A stretch of 64,000 nt of DNA from Vibrio neptunius (GCA_019339365.1 CP079860.1:1723128-1787127); one strand, 5' to 3'; positions 18,859-29,240 are shown, counted from the stretch's first letter. Notes: generated by a model not told the origin, from the sequence alone. Translations and numbers: made by a program.

Positions 18859-20914
18859 TTAAATATAGTCTGCAACCTTATCAAGCAACTTAACTTGATC
18901 GACAGGTTTAAGTAGGTATCCATTCATCCCAGCTTGATCAATTTTAGAAAGGGTTTCTTTTCGACTATCACCGGTATGCCCAAGAATCGGCACGTTAGCG
19001 TAGACTTCTTCTGATTCTCGAATAAGAGTCGTCGTTGCTAACCCATCCAACATTGGCATTTCGAGGTCCATCAAAATCAAATCAACTTGCTCATTACTTA
19101 GTACACTTAACACTTCATTACCATCACCTGCCTGAGAAACTTGATAACCCTGTTTATTCAATAAGATCGTCGTTAACTGTCTCAACGATTCATTGTCATC
19201 GGCAATCAAAATGCGTTTCCCAACGACTTTAGGTGTCTTTTTCGGAATGAGGTTACGGTTAGGCTCAACATTACCAAAAATAAGTGCATCGACCGACTGT
19301 GCGACATCAAGTAGGAACTGTTTTTTGTCTTTTGGATAGAAAGTAAGGAATCGACTAAATCTATTGTGATATTCACCATCCTGAACAAAAAGCATCACGA
19401 TTTTAGCTTCGGTAAAATGGAGCTTAGACTCCAGCATTAAATACTCTTGCTCACTACAGACTTCTAGATCAAGTAGTATCAAATCGTATTCAAACTCAAA
19501 CTCTTCTTTACGCTGAGCTTGCGCAAAATCCACCTCGTCACATAGCGCACCCGTGTAGAAGGTAAATTCGTTTAGTTTGCGCTTTACTGCCTCATCGTCG
19601 CCAACGTAAAGTATTGATTTATCTCTTAGAATATCTTGTTTGATTGTGGACACTTTTGGGGACTCATATCGAGGAAATGTAAGGGTAAAACGTGTCCATT
19701 CTCCGAGTGCGGACTCACATTTTATCTTGCCGCCGAATGCTTGCATGACACGTTTGCAAAAAGGTAATCCAAGCCCATAGCTTGAGGATTTTCCAGAAGT
19801 ATAGAAATCTTGAAAGATAAACTCTAACTTTTCTTTTTCTATCCCGATTCCGTTATCTTCAAAGATTAAATAGTTGAATTCATGATCACTTCTAAGTGTG
19901 ATCGCGATTTTAAACTCTTCTCCATTCTGATAATAAAGTGAATTTTTGAGCAGATTATACAATGCATATTTCAGTAATGTATCACTACCAAAGTAGTCAA
20001 AGCCACCTTCGACATTTAAACACACCACTTCTTTTGCATGATCGCTGGGATAAGAAAAACTGGCGAGTGATTCTCTTACAATTTGCTCCACGGAAAAAGC
20101 CCTAAACGTTGAGTGCGACACGCGACTCTGGTCAATGGAGGTAAGCAATAAGTCTATGGCTTCATTACCATTACGTATGACCTCATCGGCTCCAGAAAGC
20201 ACTTCTTTCATACGAATAATATCAAGCTTATCTATCTCGGCTTTATCCCCTTTCATCATTTTAACTGACGGCAAAGACGCATCAAGTACATCAACAGACG
20301 CCTTAAGTGCACTTAACGGATTACGCATTTCATGCGCAATCCCTGCGCCAAATGACTTAGCAATAGAGACTTTTGCTTCATGTTCAACTTGATTGCGAAA
20401 ATAGAACAAGTTACCAAAGATATAGGTAAACAAAAATATCGGAATATAAGGCCAAATGATAACGACTTCAGTCTCAACTGCGCTCGGCGCATGCACGAGT
20501 CCATAACTGAGCAAGTATGCCGCAGCAACGGAGACCATCGCTTGCAGCAACATTACTCGAGTCTCATGGACTAATAAAACGTGAAGAAAGATTGAAGCCA
20601 TGAACGACATTGCCCATACCGTTGACCATTCGTTCATGAACAGCATAAACGAGAAGAAGAAGGGTAAGCAGATAGTGATTGTGGCAATGTAATAGTAGGG
20701 TAGAAAACGCTTAATTGGCGGCGGCACATACTTTCTGAGCGCTAACCCAAGCAGGAGTAGAGCGCAAAAAAAATCTCAGCGGGCCATTCTCATAGGGTTG
20801 AGGGTATACGTAAGACCATATGTAGAAGTATGCGGGAAAGCCAAAGAAACCCATCCACCCGAGTAACTCAAGATTAGTGTCTGCGTATTGATAAATCTTC
20901 TTTACTACATTCAT
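18859..20914 (-). CDS. cqsS: CAI-1 receptor hybrid sensor kinase CqsS (one frameshift)
   Basis: The inner-membrane kinase/phosphatase that detects CAI-1 and feeds LuxU/LuxO. The N-terminal multi-helix sensor (NLELLGWMGFFGFPAY; EWSTVWAMSFMAS) is followed by the H-box FGAGIAHEMRNPLSA with His194, an ATPase domain (DNGIGI, YGLGLPFCKRV), a degenerate receiver, and a true receiver with LILMDLEMP. The frame breaks at eight A on the plus strand (20766-20773). Seven restore GPLRFFCALLLLGLALRKY and give about 684 residues. Position 170, which sets acyl-chain choice, is Phe here (FGNLFYFRNQ), while V. cholerae has Cys. Confidence 0.94.
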
Positions 20915-21111
20915 GCATTAAAACCGCTACGCGCTACTTCTTGTTCGCCTAGAGCACTGTTAAAAGCACCTTAAGCTCCCGTTAAATGAAAAGTTCTGCT
21001 AGGTACAAAAGTGTGACCTTACAACTGTGCTCAATTCGATGTTCTTAACATACACCACTGCTATAGATTGAGCATACGCAACATAGTGAACTATGTAAAT
21101 TCTAGTCTGTT

Positions 21112-24100
21112 CTATGCATGCATACCAACCAGTTGAATATTGCTACCTAAACGAGAGGCTTCAACATCTATTCTTAACGGCATTTGCTCTTTAAGTTCAC
21201 TAACATGAGATATCAAACCAATCATGCGCCCTGTTTGTTGCAATTCGATCAGCGTTTGAATGGCTAAATCCAGCGACTCTGGGTCCAAGCTGCCAAACCC
21301 TTCATCAATAAACAAGGTATCCAACCGAATGCCACCACTGTATGATTGAACGACATCCGATAAGCCAAGTGCTAAAGACAGAGCGGCCATAAAAGACTCG
21401 CCCCCGGATAAGGTGGCAACATCTCGATTCTTGCCGGTGTAGCTGTCTTCTACCATTAGGTCCAATCCACGCCCTGCCACTCCCTTGAAGCCTTCGGTTT
21501 TGCGCGCAAGAATGTAACGCCCCTTGCTCATCAAACTGAGCCTCTGGGACGCTTGGATAAGAACATCGTCCAGCAATACGCCAAGAACGAAGCGATGCAA
21601 GCTTATCCGACTCCCCGTTTTACCACTGGCGACGTCATACAGGGTTCCATACACCCTATACTCAGCTTCTAATTCAGCGTTCTTTTCGTGCAGTAAGGCA
21701 ATATCACGACGAACTTTCTCAAATCGTTCAAACTTCGAGCGAGTAGTATCTAGCGCATTTCTCGCTTCAACATACTCTTGGCTGCTAAGTTCAACAAGTT
21801 TGCCCAGTTCAACTAAATCAGGAAGTTGCTGATCTTTGAGCGTGTGTTTTAAGTCTGCTAACGTCTGGTTTAATTTGACTTCGGTTTGCGCATAAGCTTC
21901 CACCGCTGCTTTCCAACGCTCTAATTGTTCATCGGTCGCTTTGCTGCGGAGGTAGTCTTGCTCATCAGAAAACTGTGCTTTTTCAATCAAGACATGCCAT
22001 TGCGTTTCCGCTTTATCTAAGTCGCGCTTTGCTTGCGCTAAAAGCTGTGTGTTGCTCTGTCTTTGTCCTTCAAGCTCGGCATGGTGTTTGACCAGTCGTT
22101 TTTGCTGCTCATTGGCTTGCTCTAGGCGCGTTTGTAACGTATCAATTGAGGCTTTGGTTTGCTTATACTCATCGTCGACAGATTCCACTGATTGATATTG
22201 CTCGCCAATAGACTGTATTAGTGCCTCGAAACGCTGTTGGAGCGCCTGAGTTGTAGCGTCATGGGCAGACATCTCCTCTCTCAGGCGATGAATTTCATTG
22301 TCACCTTTTTCACAGCGTTGGTTGAGCGTTGCCACCTCCAACTCCATCTGCTCAAGGTTAATGGATGCCAATACCGCTAACTTAGCCTTCCACTCAGAGT
22401 GCTGGTTCTGCACAAGTTCTAAAGAAAGGTCTCCATGCTCCCCCAGCTCTTCCTGAAACGCTTGAATTTGAGTTTTTTGACGAGAGATCAGCACGTTCTG
22501 TTGTTCAACAAGGCGAGCTTGCTCATTGAGAGAGTTCAGGGACTGACGCTCTTGGTTACGATAAAACTCCACTTGCTCTTTAGTCACTTCTTGGCCATCA
22601 AAAGAAGCAGGTGTTGGGTGCTCAGCACTGCCACACACCGGGCAAGGCAGACCTTGTTGGAGCTTACGAGCCAGAACCGCTGCCTGAGCATTATGCCAGC
22701 GCATTTCATAGTCATCCGCTTGCTTGCTATGGGCTTGCCAATCGACCTTCAACTGTTGTACACCAGCTTGAATGGGCTGCAGACCTTGCTCTAAAGTAAC
22801 CAGTTCCTTGGACAACAGCTTTAGTTTCTTGAGATCGTCAGTAAGACGCTGTAATCGCGCAAGTTCTGACTCTACCGTCGCTTTACCTGCAATGGCTAGC
22901 TTGGCATTATCGAGTTCTTGCTGAGCTTTAGATGCTTCTTGCAATAGCTTTTCTTTATGCGCCTGATATTTGATTAAGGTCGCATTGTATTCTTGTTTCT
23001 TGGTGGCAGAATCCTTGAGGCTTTTATCCAACTCCAACTTTTCGTGTAACTTAGTTTTGATGCCTTCCAACTGGTAAAGCTTATCTGTCAATGTCGGAAT
23101 TGATTGGGCTTGCAGCGTCAACGTATCTAACTGCTGTTGGTGCTCTTTTATCGCAACATTCGAAAGTTGCAACGCTTTCTCAAGAGAGCTGTCTTTTTCA
23201 TTCAGGTCATGGACCTGCTTTGAAAGTGAAGTCCAGTTGGTATAAGGCACGTCTAGCTTGGAAGCTTGCTGAGCGATCGCCAATTTTTGTTGAATTTGCG
23301 CGTTGCTATCGCGTTTCTCGCTATGCTCTAACAGCGCTTTATCTGCGCTTTGCAGCTTGTCAAATTCACCTTGTAATTGGTGAGCTTTCTGTTGTGCCTC
23401 TTTGCTTTTATTTAACTTTTCAAGGGCAACCTTCTCACTTAAACTCACCTCTTCCAGCCGCTTAGCGACAACGTCAAGTTGCTCGTTTAACTCTTGTTCT
23501 GTGCTGGCCTCAGCCACTTGCAGCGCACCGCGGATCTGGTTATCAAACTCATCTTTTGATTTGCTGATCGCACTCGCTTTGTCCTTAAGTGCAAACTCGA
23601 TTTTCTTGTAGATGTCCGTCTGGAACAATTGACCGAAGATCGCTTCTCGATCTTTGGAGCTTGCTAGTAAGAGTTCACGAAACTTACCCTGTGGTAAGAC
23701 CATCACCTGACGAAACTGAGTTTCATTCAGACCAATCAGTTCTGCAACCTCAACCTTCACCTGCGCTGTCTTGCTGGTGATAAGTTTCTGATCATTGGTA
23801 ATCTCATACAAAGAGGCGGTATGTTTGCGTGTTGTCGTACCTTCGCCTCGAGCTTTAGGTGCCAATTGATCGGGTGATCTCGTGACTCTATAGCGCTTAT
23901 CCTTAAGTGCGAACTCGAACACCACTTCGGTCGGTAACTCAAGCGCCGCCATATCGCAGCGCATCTGCGTTCCTTCTCTTTCATTACCTGTTGTTTGACC
24001 GTACAAAGCAAAACAGATGGCATCTAAAATGGACGTCTTACCTGAACCTGTTGGGCCGTTAATCAAAAACAGCGGATTGGAACCAAGCAATGTAAAGTCG

Positions 24101-24159
24101 ATGGTTTCAGTGTTAGCAAAAGGGCCAAATGCCTGCATTGTTAGTGATAATGGTTTCAT
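21112..24159 (-). CDS. sbcC: Exonuclease SbcCD, ATPase subunit SbcC
   Basis: The SMC/Rad50-like subunit (1,015 residues) of the SbcCD nuclease that cuts DNA hairpins and palindromes. Seen: Walker A GPTGSGKTSILD near residue 35, two long coiled-coil arms, the zinc hook CPVCGSAEHP at mid-length, the ABC signature LSGGESFMAALSLALGL and Walker B TLFIDEGFGSLD. It starts nine bases after the sbcD stop codon, with AAGGGC as ribosome-binding site, so the two are cotranscribed. It is intact, notable beside its frameshifted neighbours. Confidence 0.96.
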   Translation of the reverse strand: MKPLSLTMQAFGPFANTETIDFTLLGSNPLFLINGPTGSGKTSILDAICFALYGQTTGNEREGTQMRCDMAALELPTEVVFEFALKDKRYRVTRSPDQLAPKARGEGTTTRKHTASLYEITNDQKLITSKTAQVKVEVAELIGLNETQFRQVMVLPQGKFRELLLASSKDREAIFGQLFQTDIYKKIEFALKDKASAISKSKDEFDNQIRGALQVAEASTEQELNEQLDVVAKRLEEVSLSEKVALEKLNKSKEAQQKAHQLQGEFDKLQSADKALLEHSEKRDSNAQIQQKLAIAQQASKLDVPYTNWTSLSKQVHDLNEKDSSLEKALQLSNVAIKEHQQQLDTLTLQAQSIPTLTDKLYQLEGIKTKLHEKLELDKSLKDSATKKQEYNATLIKYQAHKEKLLQEASKAQQELDNAKLAIAGKATVESELARLQRLTDDLKKLKLLSKELVTLEQGLQPIQAGVQQLKVDWQAHSKQADDYEMRWHNAQAAVLARKLQQGLPCPVCGSAEHPTPASFDGQEVTKEQVEFYRNQERQSLNSLNEQARLVEQQNVLISRQKTQIQAFQEELGEHGDLSLELVQNQHSEWKAKLAVLASINLEQMELEVATLNQRCEKGDNEIHRLREEMSAHDATTQALQQRFEALIQSIGEQYQSVESVDDEYKQTKASIDTLQTRLEQANEQQKRLVKHHAELEGQRQSNTQLLAQAKRDLDKAETQWHVLIEKAQFSDEQDYLRSKATDEQLERWKAAVEAYAQTEVKLNQTLADLKHTLKDQQLPDLVELGKLVELSSQEYVEARNALDTTRSKFERFEKVRRDIALLHEKNAELEAEYRVYGTLYDVASGKTGSRISLHRFVLGVLLDDVLIQASQRLSLMSKGRYILARKTEGFKGVAGRGLDLMVEDSYTGKNRDVATLSGGESFMAALSLALGLSDVVQSYSGGIRLDTLFIDEGFGSLDPESLDLAIQTLIELQQTGRMIGLISHVSELKEQMPLRIDVEASRLGSNIQLVGMHA

Positions 24160-24168
24160 CGCTTGCCC

Positions 24169-25299
24169 TTACTGCTTTGCCAAGTGTTTGATAATGTCGA
24201 TTATCGCCTGATTTTGAGCTTCGGTGAGCTCACTATTTTGCGCTTCTAGAAAAAAATCTTTGAACATATCCACTTCACTACGAGCAAGCTTTGCCTGAGC
24301 CATTTCTTGTTCAACACCCACTAACATGCCTGGCTTTTCGATATGCAGCACATTGGGGTAAACCGCGCGAAGCTTTTCCATCGGATTGAGAATGGCGTGT
24401 TTATCTAACAACCGGACCAACAAATAATCGTGATGATTCGGATCCGTTTTGCCACTGGCGATCACTTGGTCTAATTCCCCTTCGATGATTCGCATTTGGT
24501 GAGGGGCAGTGAGATCAATGTGAGTGGCTGAAACAAAGCCTTGTTTATTGAGCTCAACCAGCGTCATTCCTTTTTTCTGGTGCTGTTCCGAAAAGCTGTA
24601 TTTCATCAATGAGCCCGAGTAACGAATGTAGTCTTCACCCTTTTTTTGCGGCTGGTGCAGATGGCCTAGAGCCACATAGTCAAAGTCGACAAAATGTTCA
24701 TGGCTGACTCTGTCTGAGCCGCCAATTGATAAAGGACGTTCGGAGTCTGACTCGATCGCGCCATCAACAAAGCAGTGGCTGATCAAGACATTCTTTTGAC
24801 CGGGTTTGAACTGAGATTTAATCTCTTCAATCAGCAGTCGATGAGCGTCATCGTGCGTTGATACGGGCTGGCCAAAGTGGTGGCGAACTAATTCAGGGTC
24901 GTTGTAAGGCATGCCATAAAACGCCACTTCGCCTTCGTCCGTACTCAAGACAACAGGTTCCACCATCTCTGCAAAATTCGAGATAATGTGTAAACCTGCC
25001 CCTTTCATTTGTGAGGAACCAAAACCTAATCGCTGGGCGCCATCATGATTACCGGGTATTAGAATGACGGGTAGCTCAAGTTCGTTGCACACCTGACGGA
25101 CAAATTCGTTCATCAATTCAATCGCAGCCGTTGGTGGAACCGAGCGGTCATAGATATCACCGGCAATCACCAGAGCGTCAACAGCATTAAATTGTAGGTA
25201 TTCGATCAATTGAGCCAACACAGCTTTTTGATCGTCCAGAAGAGAAACACTATGGAATTGGCGCCCGAGGTGCCAGTCAGAGGTGTGAAGAAACTTCAT
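24169..25299 (-). CDS. sbcD: Exonuclease SbcCD, nuclease subunit SbcD
   Basis: The Mre11-like Mn-dependent phosphoesterase partner of SbcC, 376 residues. Metal-binding motifs occur in the family order: DWHLGRQFHS, VIAGDIYDRS, IPGNHDGAQR, ISHCFVDGA and ALGHLHQPQ. The C-terminal helices that dock on the SbcC coiled coil follow. It is first gene of an sbcDC operon; a perfect 11-base inverted repeat upstream separates it from fabH. Confidence 0.96.
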   Translation of the reverse strand: MKFLHTSDWHLGRQFHSVSLLDDQKAVLAQLIEYLQFNAVDALVIAGDIYDRSVPPTAAIELMNEFVRQVCNELELPVILIPGNHDGAQRLGFGSSQMKGAGLHIISNFAEMVEPVVLSTDEGEVAFYGMPYNDPELVRHHFGQPVSTHDDAHRLLIEEIKSQFKPGQKNVLISHCFVDGAIESDSERPLSIGGSDRVSHEHFVDFDYVALGHLHQPQKKGEDYIRYSGSLMKYSFSEQHQKKGMTLVELNKQGFVSATHIDLTAPHQMRIIEGELDQVIASGKTDPNHHDYLLVRLLDKHAILNPMEKLRAVYPNVLHIEKPGMLVGVEQEMAQAKLARSEVDMFKDFFLEAQNSELTEAQNQAIIDIIKHLAKQ

Positions 25300-25337
25300 T
25301 TAAGCCCTGCTTTATTCTTATCGTTTAAGGCAGGATA

Positions 25338-25373
25338 ATACCATTCTGAACCGTCTGCTATCCAGAATGGTAT
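25338..25373. terminator. 11-bp perfect inverted repeat between fabH and sbcD, possible terminator
   Basis: ATACCATTCTG (25338-25348) is matched exactly by CAGAATGGTAT (25363-25373) with a 14-base loop. Both flanking genes run on the minus strand, so it could end the fabH transcript or shape the sbcD leader. No strong T-tract follows on the minus strand, so the terminator role is tentative. Confidence 0.5.
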
Positions 25374-25382
25374 TGCATTTAA

Positions 25383-26471
25383 CTAACTTGGCGCATGCTC
25401 TTTACAGAACTTGATCGCTTCATCAAGCAACTCAAGCGCTGATTTGTCACATTCAGGCAAGGCGGCATCACTGCGCCCCAAAGGCGTTACGCGGTCACCC
25501 CATTTGATATGGCCCGCTCCCCACGTCAGTCCAGCACCAAATGCGGCCAGTAGTAAGTTATCGCCAGGTTTAACGAATCCTTCCTCCATGGCTTCACATA
25601 ACGCCAGAGGTACCGTAGCCGCAGACGTATTGCCATATTTGTGGATGTTCACAAACGCTTTTTCCTGACTAATACCAGACAAATCACACAGTGTTTGAAT
25701 GATGCGAATGTTGGCCTGATGCGGGATCACGACGTCGACATCTTGGGTAGATAGCTTGCTACGCGCAAGTACGTTTTGAGCTGCTGAGCCCATGCCTTTA
25801 ACCGCGCGTTTAAAGATTTCTTTTCCTACGAAGTTGAATTCCCAATAGCCGCTATCTGCGGCAAAGCGGTCCATTGAAGTACCAAATTTTGGTACAGAGA
25901 GAATGTCTCGCCCCTTTGAATCACAACCTAATTGAGCTTGCTGCAACCCAACGGGTTTATCGGTTTTGCTTAGCACGACAGCGCCGGCACCATCACCAAA
26001 CAACACAGCAGTATCACGCATGGTCCAATCGATATAGAAAGACAGACGCTCTGCACCTATGACCAGAGCATTATTATAGTTACCCGCCTGAATCATACGT
26101 GTCGCCGTCTCTAAGCTATAGATAAAACCCGTACACGCCGCATTGAGATCAAACGCCGTTGTTCCAATCATACCAAGGTTCTGAGATACCTTTGATGCAA
26201 TGTTAGGAATAAGAGAGTCTGGAGAACAGGTCGCGACGATAAGCAAATCAATATCATTCGCCTCAAGACCAGCACATGCTAGCGCATGTTTGGCGGCTAC
26301 CGTCGACATATCAGACGTATTAACGTGGCTGATGCGACGATTTTCAATACCAGTACGCGTACGAATCCACTCGTCTGAAGTGTCAAGGAATGTACTTAAA
26401 TCATCGTTGGAGAGCGTGGTTGGCGGCACGCATTTACCCCAACCTGTTATTTCTGCGTAGAATGTTGTCAT
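25383..26471 (-). CDS. fabH: Beta-ketoacyl-ACP synthase III (FabH family)
   Basis: A 362-residue condensing enzyme that joins an acyl-CoA to malonyl-ACP. The catalytic triad is visible: Cys in [14 protein letters not shown], His in [11 protein letters not shown] and Asn in [14 protein letters not shown]. The glycine-rich [13 protein letters not shown] closes the fold. It is longer than the usual ~317 residues, with an extended C-terminus (from [13 protein letters not shown]). It is not in a fab cluster, so it is probably a second FabH-type enzyme, perhaps for an unusual starter acyl group. Confidence 0.9.
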   Translation of the reverse strand: MTTFYAEITGWGKCVPPTTLSNDDLSTFLDTSDEWIRTRTGIENRRISHVNTSDMSTVAAKHALACAGLEANDIDLLIVATCSPDSLIPNIASKVSQNLGMIGTTAFDLNAACTGFIYSLETATRMIQAGNYNNALVIGAERLSFYIDWTMRDTAVLFGDGAGAVVLSKTDKPVGLQQAQLGCDSKGRDILSVPKFGTSMDRFAADSGYWEFNFVGKEIFKRAVKGMGSAAQNVLARSKLSTQDVDVVIPHQANIRIIQTLCDLSGISQEKAFVNIHKYGNTSAATVPLALCEAMEEGFVKPGDNLLLAAFGAGLTWGAGHIKWGDRVTPLGRSDAALPECDKSALELLDEAIKFCKEHAPS

Positions 26472-26646
26472 TCGAAGCCTTTTATTCTTATTTGAGCTAG
26501 CGTCTCATTCAATCTGTTCAGTAAGACGGATAGAACTCTTGGGTAAATACTATTTTCAGAGTATAACTAGCGATTATCTGTGGTGTCATCTAATTGCTAA
26601 AATAGACGTCACACTTGCGTAGAAAAACACAAACAAGAGAAAAGTC

Positions 26647-27081
26647 ATGTCTACATTCAACACACGCTGCCCTTCTTGCTCTGGCGTAAATCGTGTTCCC
26701 AATGAACGAGTATCTGAAAGCCCGAAATGCGGTAAATGCCAATCGGATTTACTCGACGGTGCGCCGATTGAAGGAACCGAACTCAACTTTGATGCTATTT
26801 TGAACAGCAGCCAACCGGTTGTCGTCGACTTTTGGGCACCATGGTGTAACCCATGTGTCGGTTTCGCGCCTGTATTTTCTGACGTCGCCAAAGAGCGAGC
26901 CAATAACGTTCGATTTGTAAAAATAGATACAGAAAGCCAGCAAAACCTCGCAGCTAAGTATCAAATTAGAAGCATTCCTACTGTCATGGTGTTCAAAGAT
27001 GGCAAAAGAGTCGATATTATCAATGGCGCCTTACCTAAAGGACAATTTGATCAGTGGCTTAATGACGCTTTAACTAAGTAA
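26647..27081 (+). CDS. trxC: Thioredoxin 2 (TrxC) with variant active site
   Basis: A 144-residue cytosolic thioredoxin with the TrxC-specific N-terminal zinc ribbon (CPSCSGVNRVP and CGKCQSDLL). The redox site reads FWAPWCNPCVGFAP, whereas thioredoxins almost always have WCGPC. The cis-proline segment IRSIPTVMVFKDG is normal. Asn in place of Gly should alter redox potential or partner choice. An upstream regulator site was not recognised. A strong terminator follows. Confidence 0.94.
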   Translation: MSTFNTRCPSCSGVNRVPNERVSESPKCGKCQSDLLDGAPIEGTELNFDAILNSSQPVVVDFWAPWCNPCVGFAPVFSDVAKERANNVRFVKIDTESQQNLAAKYQIRSIPTVMVFKDGKRVDIINGALPKGQFDQWLNDALTK

Positions 27082-27102
27082 AAGAAACAAAACTTTCCGC
27101 TT

Positions 27103-27142
27103 AAAAAAGGCCGCCAGTCGATACGACTAGCGGCCTTTTTTC
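27103..27142 (+). terminator. Rho-independent terminator after trxC
   Basis: GGCCGC then AGTCG (27109-27120) pair with CGACT then GCGGCC (27124-27135), interrupted by one mismatch, flanked by AAAAAA and TTTTTT. Confidence 0.9.
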
Positions 27143-27281
27143 TATCTACAACTAAAACTCGTATCGAAAAATGATTTTTATCGACACGACTAAAATTATT
27201 CGTTTTACCCAATATCAAAATAGCTCCATAGTCGCGCCGAAATACGTTCCATTTAATACACTAACTCAAGAGGCTACGACG

Positions 27282-28442
27282 TTGGAAAACATTCTTGCTC
27301 CTGCACCAAAAGCTCGCATCTCAGTACCTGTTATCGCGCTGGCTCTTTATGCGGTAGCATCAGGCTATTTAATGAGCTTGATCCCATTGATGCTACCGGA
27401 ATACGGGCTACACAGCTCGTTGGCCAGTTGGTTAGCCAGTGTTTTCTATGCCGGTCTTTTAGTGGGTGCGATTGCGATTGAACCGTTAGTCACTCGATTA
27501 GGTCACAAGAGCGCTTTTGTTCTTTGTTTAAGTGTTTTCATCACGACCATTTTCGCGTTGCCGGTATTTACCAACTCAGTGGCATGGATGTGTGCACGCT
27601 TTTTGGCCGGTATCTCTGTCGCTGGCGTATTCGTTATTGTCGAGTCATGGTTGCTGCATGGCGACGAAGCGGCCAGAGCAAAACGTCTTGGCCTGTATAT
27701 GGCGGCATTGTACGGTGGCAGTGCGATTGGCCAATTAGGCATTGGGATATTGGGGGTTAACGGTGGCGTGCCTTTTATTGCTATCTTGACTCTTCTGATT
27801 CTCGCTATCGTGGTATTGCTATTTGGAGAAACCGATCAGCCACAATCTGCGCATACGACCAATCTTTCGTTTAAGCAGATCACCAGATTAAGCCATGCTG
27901 CCATTGTTGGCTGCATGGTTTCTGGCCTGATTCTTGGCGCGATTTACGGATTAATGCCATTGGAACTCGCGCAGCAAGGTATTGATCATGATGACTTGGG
28001 CGGATTGATGGCTCTTATCATTCTTGGTGGCATGGCCGTTCAGCCAGTTGTACCATGGATGTCAAAGTACTTTGGTCGCACTTTATTGATGGCGTTTTTC
28101 TGCCTAGTTGGTAGCGCGGCGATTAGCCTAATTATGCTGGACGATAACATTCGCGTTTTAGCGCTTAGTCTATTTCTGCTTGGCGTTGCTGCTTTTGCTT
28201 TGTACCCCATCGCAATCAATCTAGGCTGCGATAAGTTGGACTCCCAATACATTGTTTCAGCAACACAAGTCATGCTGTTCAGCTATAGCTTGGGATCGGT
28301 TTTCGGCCCAATCATTGCGGGTTGGTACATGTCTGGTGATCATGGATTGATGGGCTACCTGTTCGCGATACTGCTTACAACTTGCCTAACTATGCTCGTT
28401 GCTAGCATCAAGACAAAACACCAAGCTATCGCTGGTGAATAA
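27282..28442 (+). CDS. MFS transporter, YcaD-like
   Basis: A twelve-helix major facilitator of about 386 residues. It resembles E. coli YcaD along its length (RFLAGISVAGVFVIVESWL; GLILGAIYGLMPLELAQQG; FALYPIAINLGCDKL). TTG 27282 is preferred because AAGAGG lies seven bases upstream and the protein then begins just ahead of the first helix. An ATG at 27171 is in frame but sits next to the trxC terminator and adds 37 residues without family support. Substrate unknown. Confidence 0.85.
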   Translation: MENILAPAPKARISVPVIALALYAVASGYLMSLIPLMLPEYGLHSSLASWLASVFYAGLLVGAIAIEPLVTRLGHKSAFVLCLSVFITTIFALPVFTNSVAWMCARFLAGISVAGVFVIVESWLLHGDEAARAKRLGLYMAALYGGSAIGQLGIGILGVNGGVPFIAILTLLILAIVVLLFGETDQPQSAHTTNLSFKQITRLSHAAIVGCMVSGLILGAIYGLMPLELAQQGIDHDDLGGLMALIILGGMAVQPVVPWMSKYFGRTLLMAFFCLVGSAAISLIMLDDNIRVLALSLFLLGVAAFALYPIAINLGCDKLDSQYIVSATQVMLFSYSLGSVFGPIIAGWYMSGDHGLMGYLFAILLTTCLTMLVASIKTKHQAIAGE

Positions 28443-28466
28443 ATCAATCACTTCTTTTCCTCTTAT

Positions 28467-28497
28467 GCCGGTTAGATGCCCCCCTAGCCGGCTTTTC
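28467..28497 (+). terminator. Rho-independent terminator after the MFS gene
   Basis: GCCGGTTAG (28467-28475) pairs with CTAGCCGGC (28484-28492), with one G-U pair, followed by TTTT. Confidence 0.8.
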
Positions 28498-28694
28498 GCG
28501 TACTGCTCTGCGCTCGTGAACCAAATGGCGAATCGCATGTTACGGAACTGTTCGACAGCATCGCCACGGCTTCTAATGTGTTTGTCACCCACAAAGCGAA
28601 GGAAACCTTCCGTGTTGTAGAGTGACTGAATAAAATCTGCATCTCCTTCATTACGCAAGCGCAATTTCAAACCACGAGTGTCAAGATTCTCCAT
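28497..28694 (-). pseudogene. GNAT acetyltransferase N-terminal remnant
   Basis: From the ATG at 28694 the first 40 or so residues (RGLKLRLRNEGDADFIQSLY, then GFLRFVGDKHIRSRGDAVE) match the N-terminus of RimJ/RimL-type acetyltransferases. After that the similarity stops, the acetyl-CoA loop is missing, and the frame runs into the MFS terminator and gene end. It looks like the stump of a deleted gene. Confidence 0.55.
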
Positions 28695-28802
28695 ATCAGT
28701 TACTTACGTATTACTCAGGTAAATGGTGAGCTTACCACCTACACTTAACGTAGAAAGTGATTGAGGTTTAGAAGCTCAATTGTTGTTTCACGGAGGCCAA
28801 TT

Positions 28803-29240
28803 ATGCGCTGTTTGATTCTCATTTTACTGCTTATTCAGAGTATTGGGCTTGCGTGGAGTTACCCCGCTTACTCACCCAAATGGGCTCATAGAAGCGTCAT
28901 TTACTTCGCACCGACCAATGACGAACATGTGAAGCAGTTTTTACTTGAGACCCTAATCAATGAATGCGAACTTTCCGACCGAGACGTTATCACTTTAGTC
29001 GTCACTCAAGATGGGTTTACCATTCCCTCTTGGGTCAAGAACGAGTTTAACTTACTCAGTATGTTTAGAGTTTATGATGTTGAACCAGGTACACATACCG
29101 CAATATTGATTGGAAAAGACGGTTCAGAAAAGTTGCGTTGGGGCAAAGCAACAGATTGGGAAAACATTAAACAAACCATTGATCGTATGCCAATGCGTCA
29201 GCGCGAAATAAAGCAGAGGCCAAGCCCCTGCTCTGCATAA
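28803..29240 (+). CDS. DUF4174 domain secreted protein
   Basis: The ATG at 28803 follows GGAGG (28792-28796) and gives 145 residues with a signal peptide (MRCLILILLLIQSIGLAWS). The mature part matches the DUF4174 pattern: RSVIYFAPTNDEHVKQFLLE, then GTHTAILIGKDGSEKLRWG, and the closing IDRMPMRQREIK. The fold is thioredoxin-like without redox cysteines; function unknown. An in-frame start at 28761 lacks a ribosome-binding site. Confidence 0.82.
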   Translation: MRCLILILLLIQSIGLAWSYPAYSPKWAHRSVIYFAPTNDEHVKQFLLETLINECELSDRDVITLVVTQDGFTIPSWVKNEFNLLSMFRVYDVEPGTHTAILIGKDGSEKLRWGKATDWENIKQTIDRMPMRQREIKQRPSPCSA

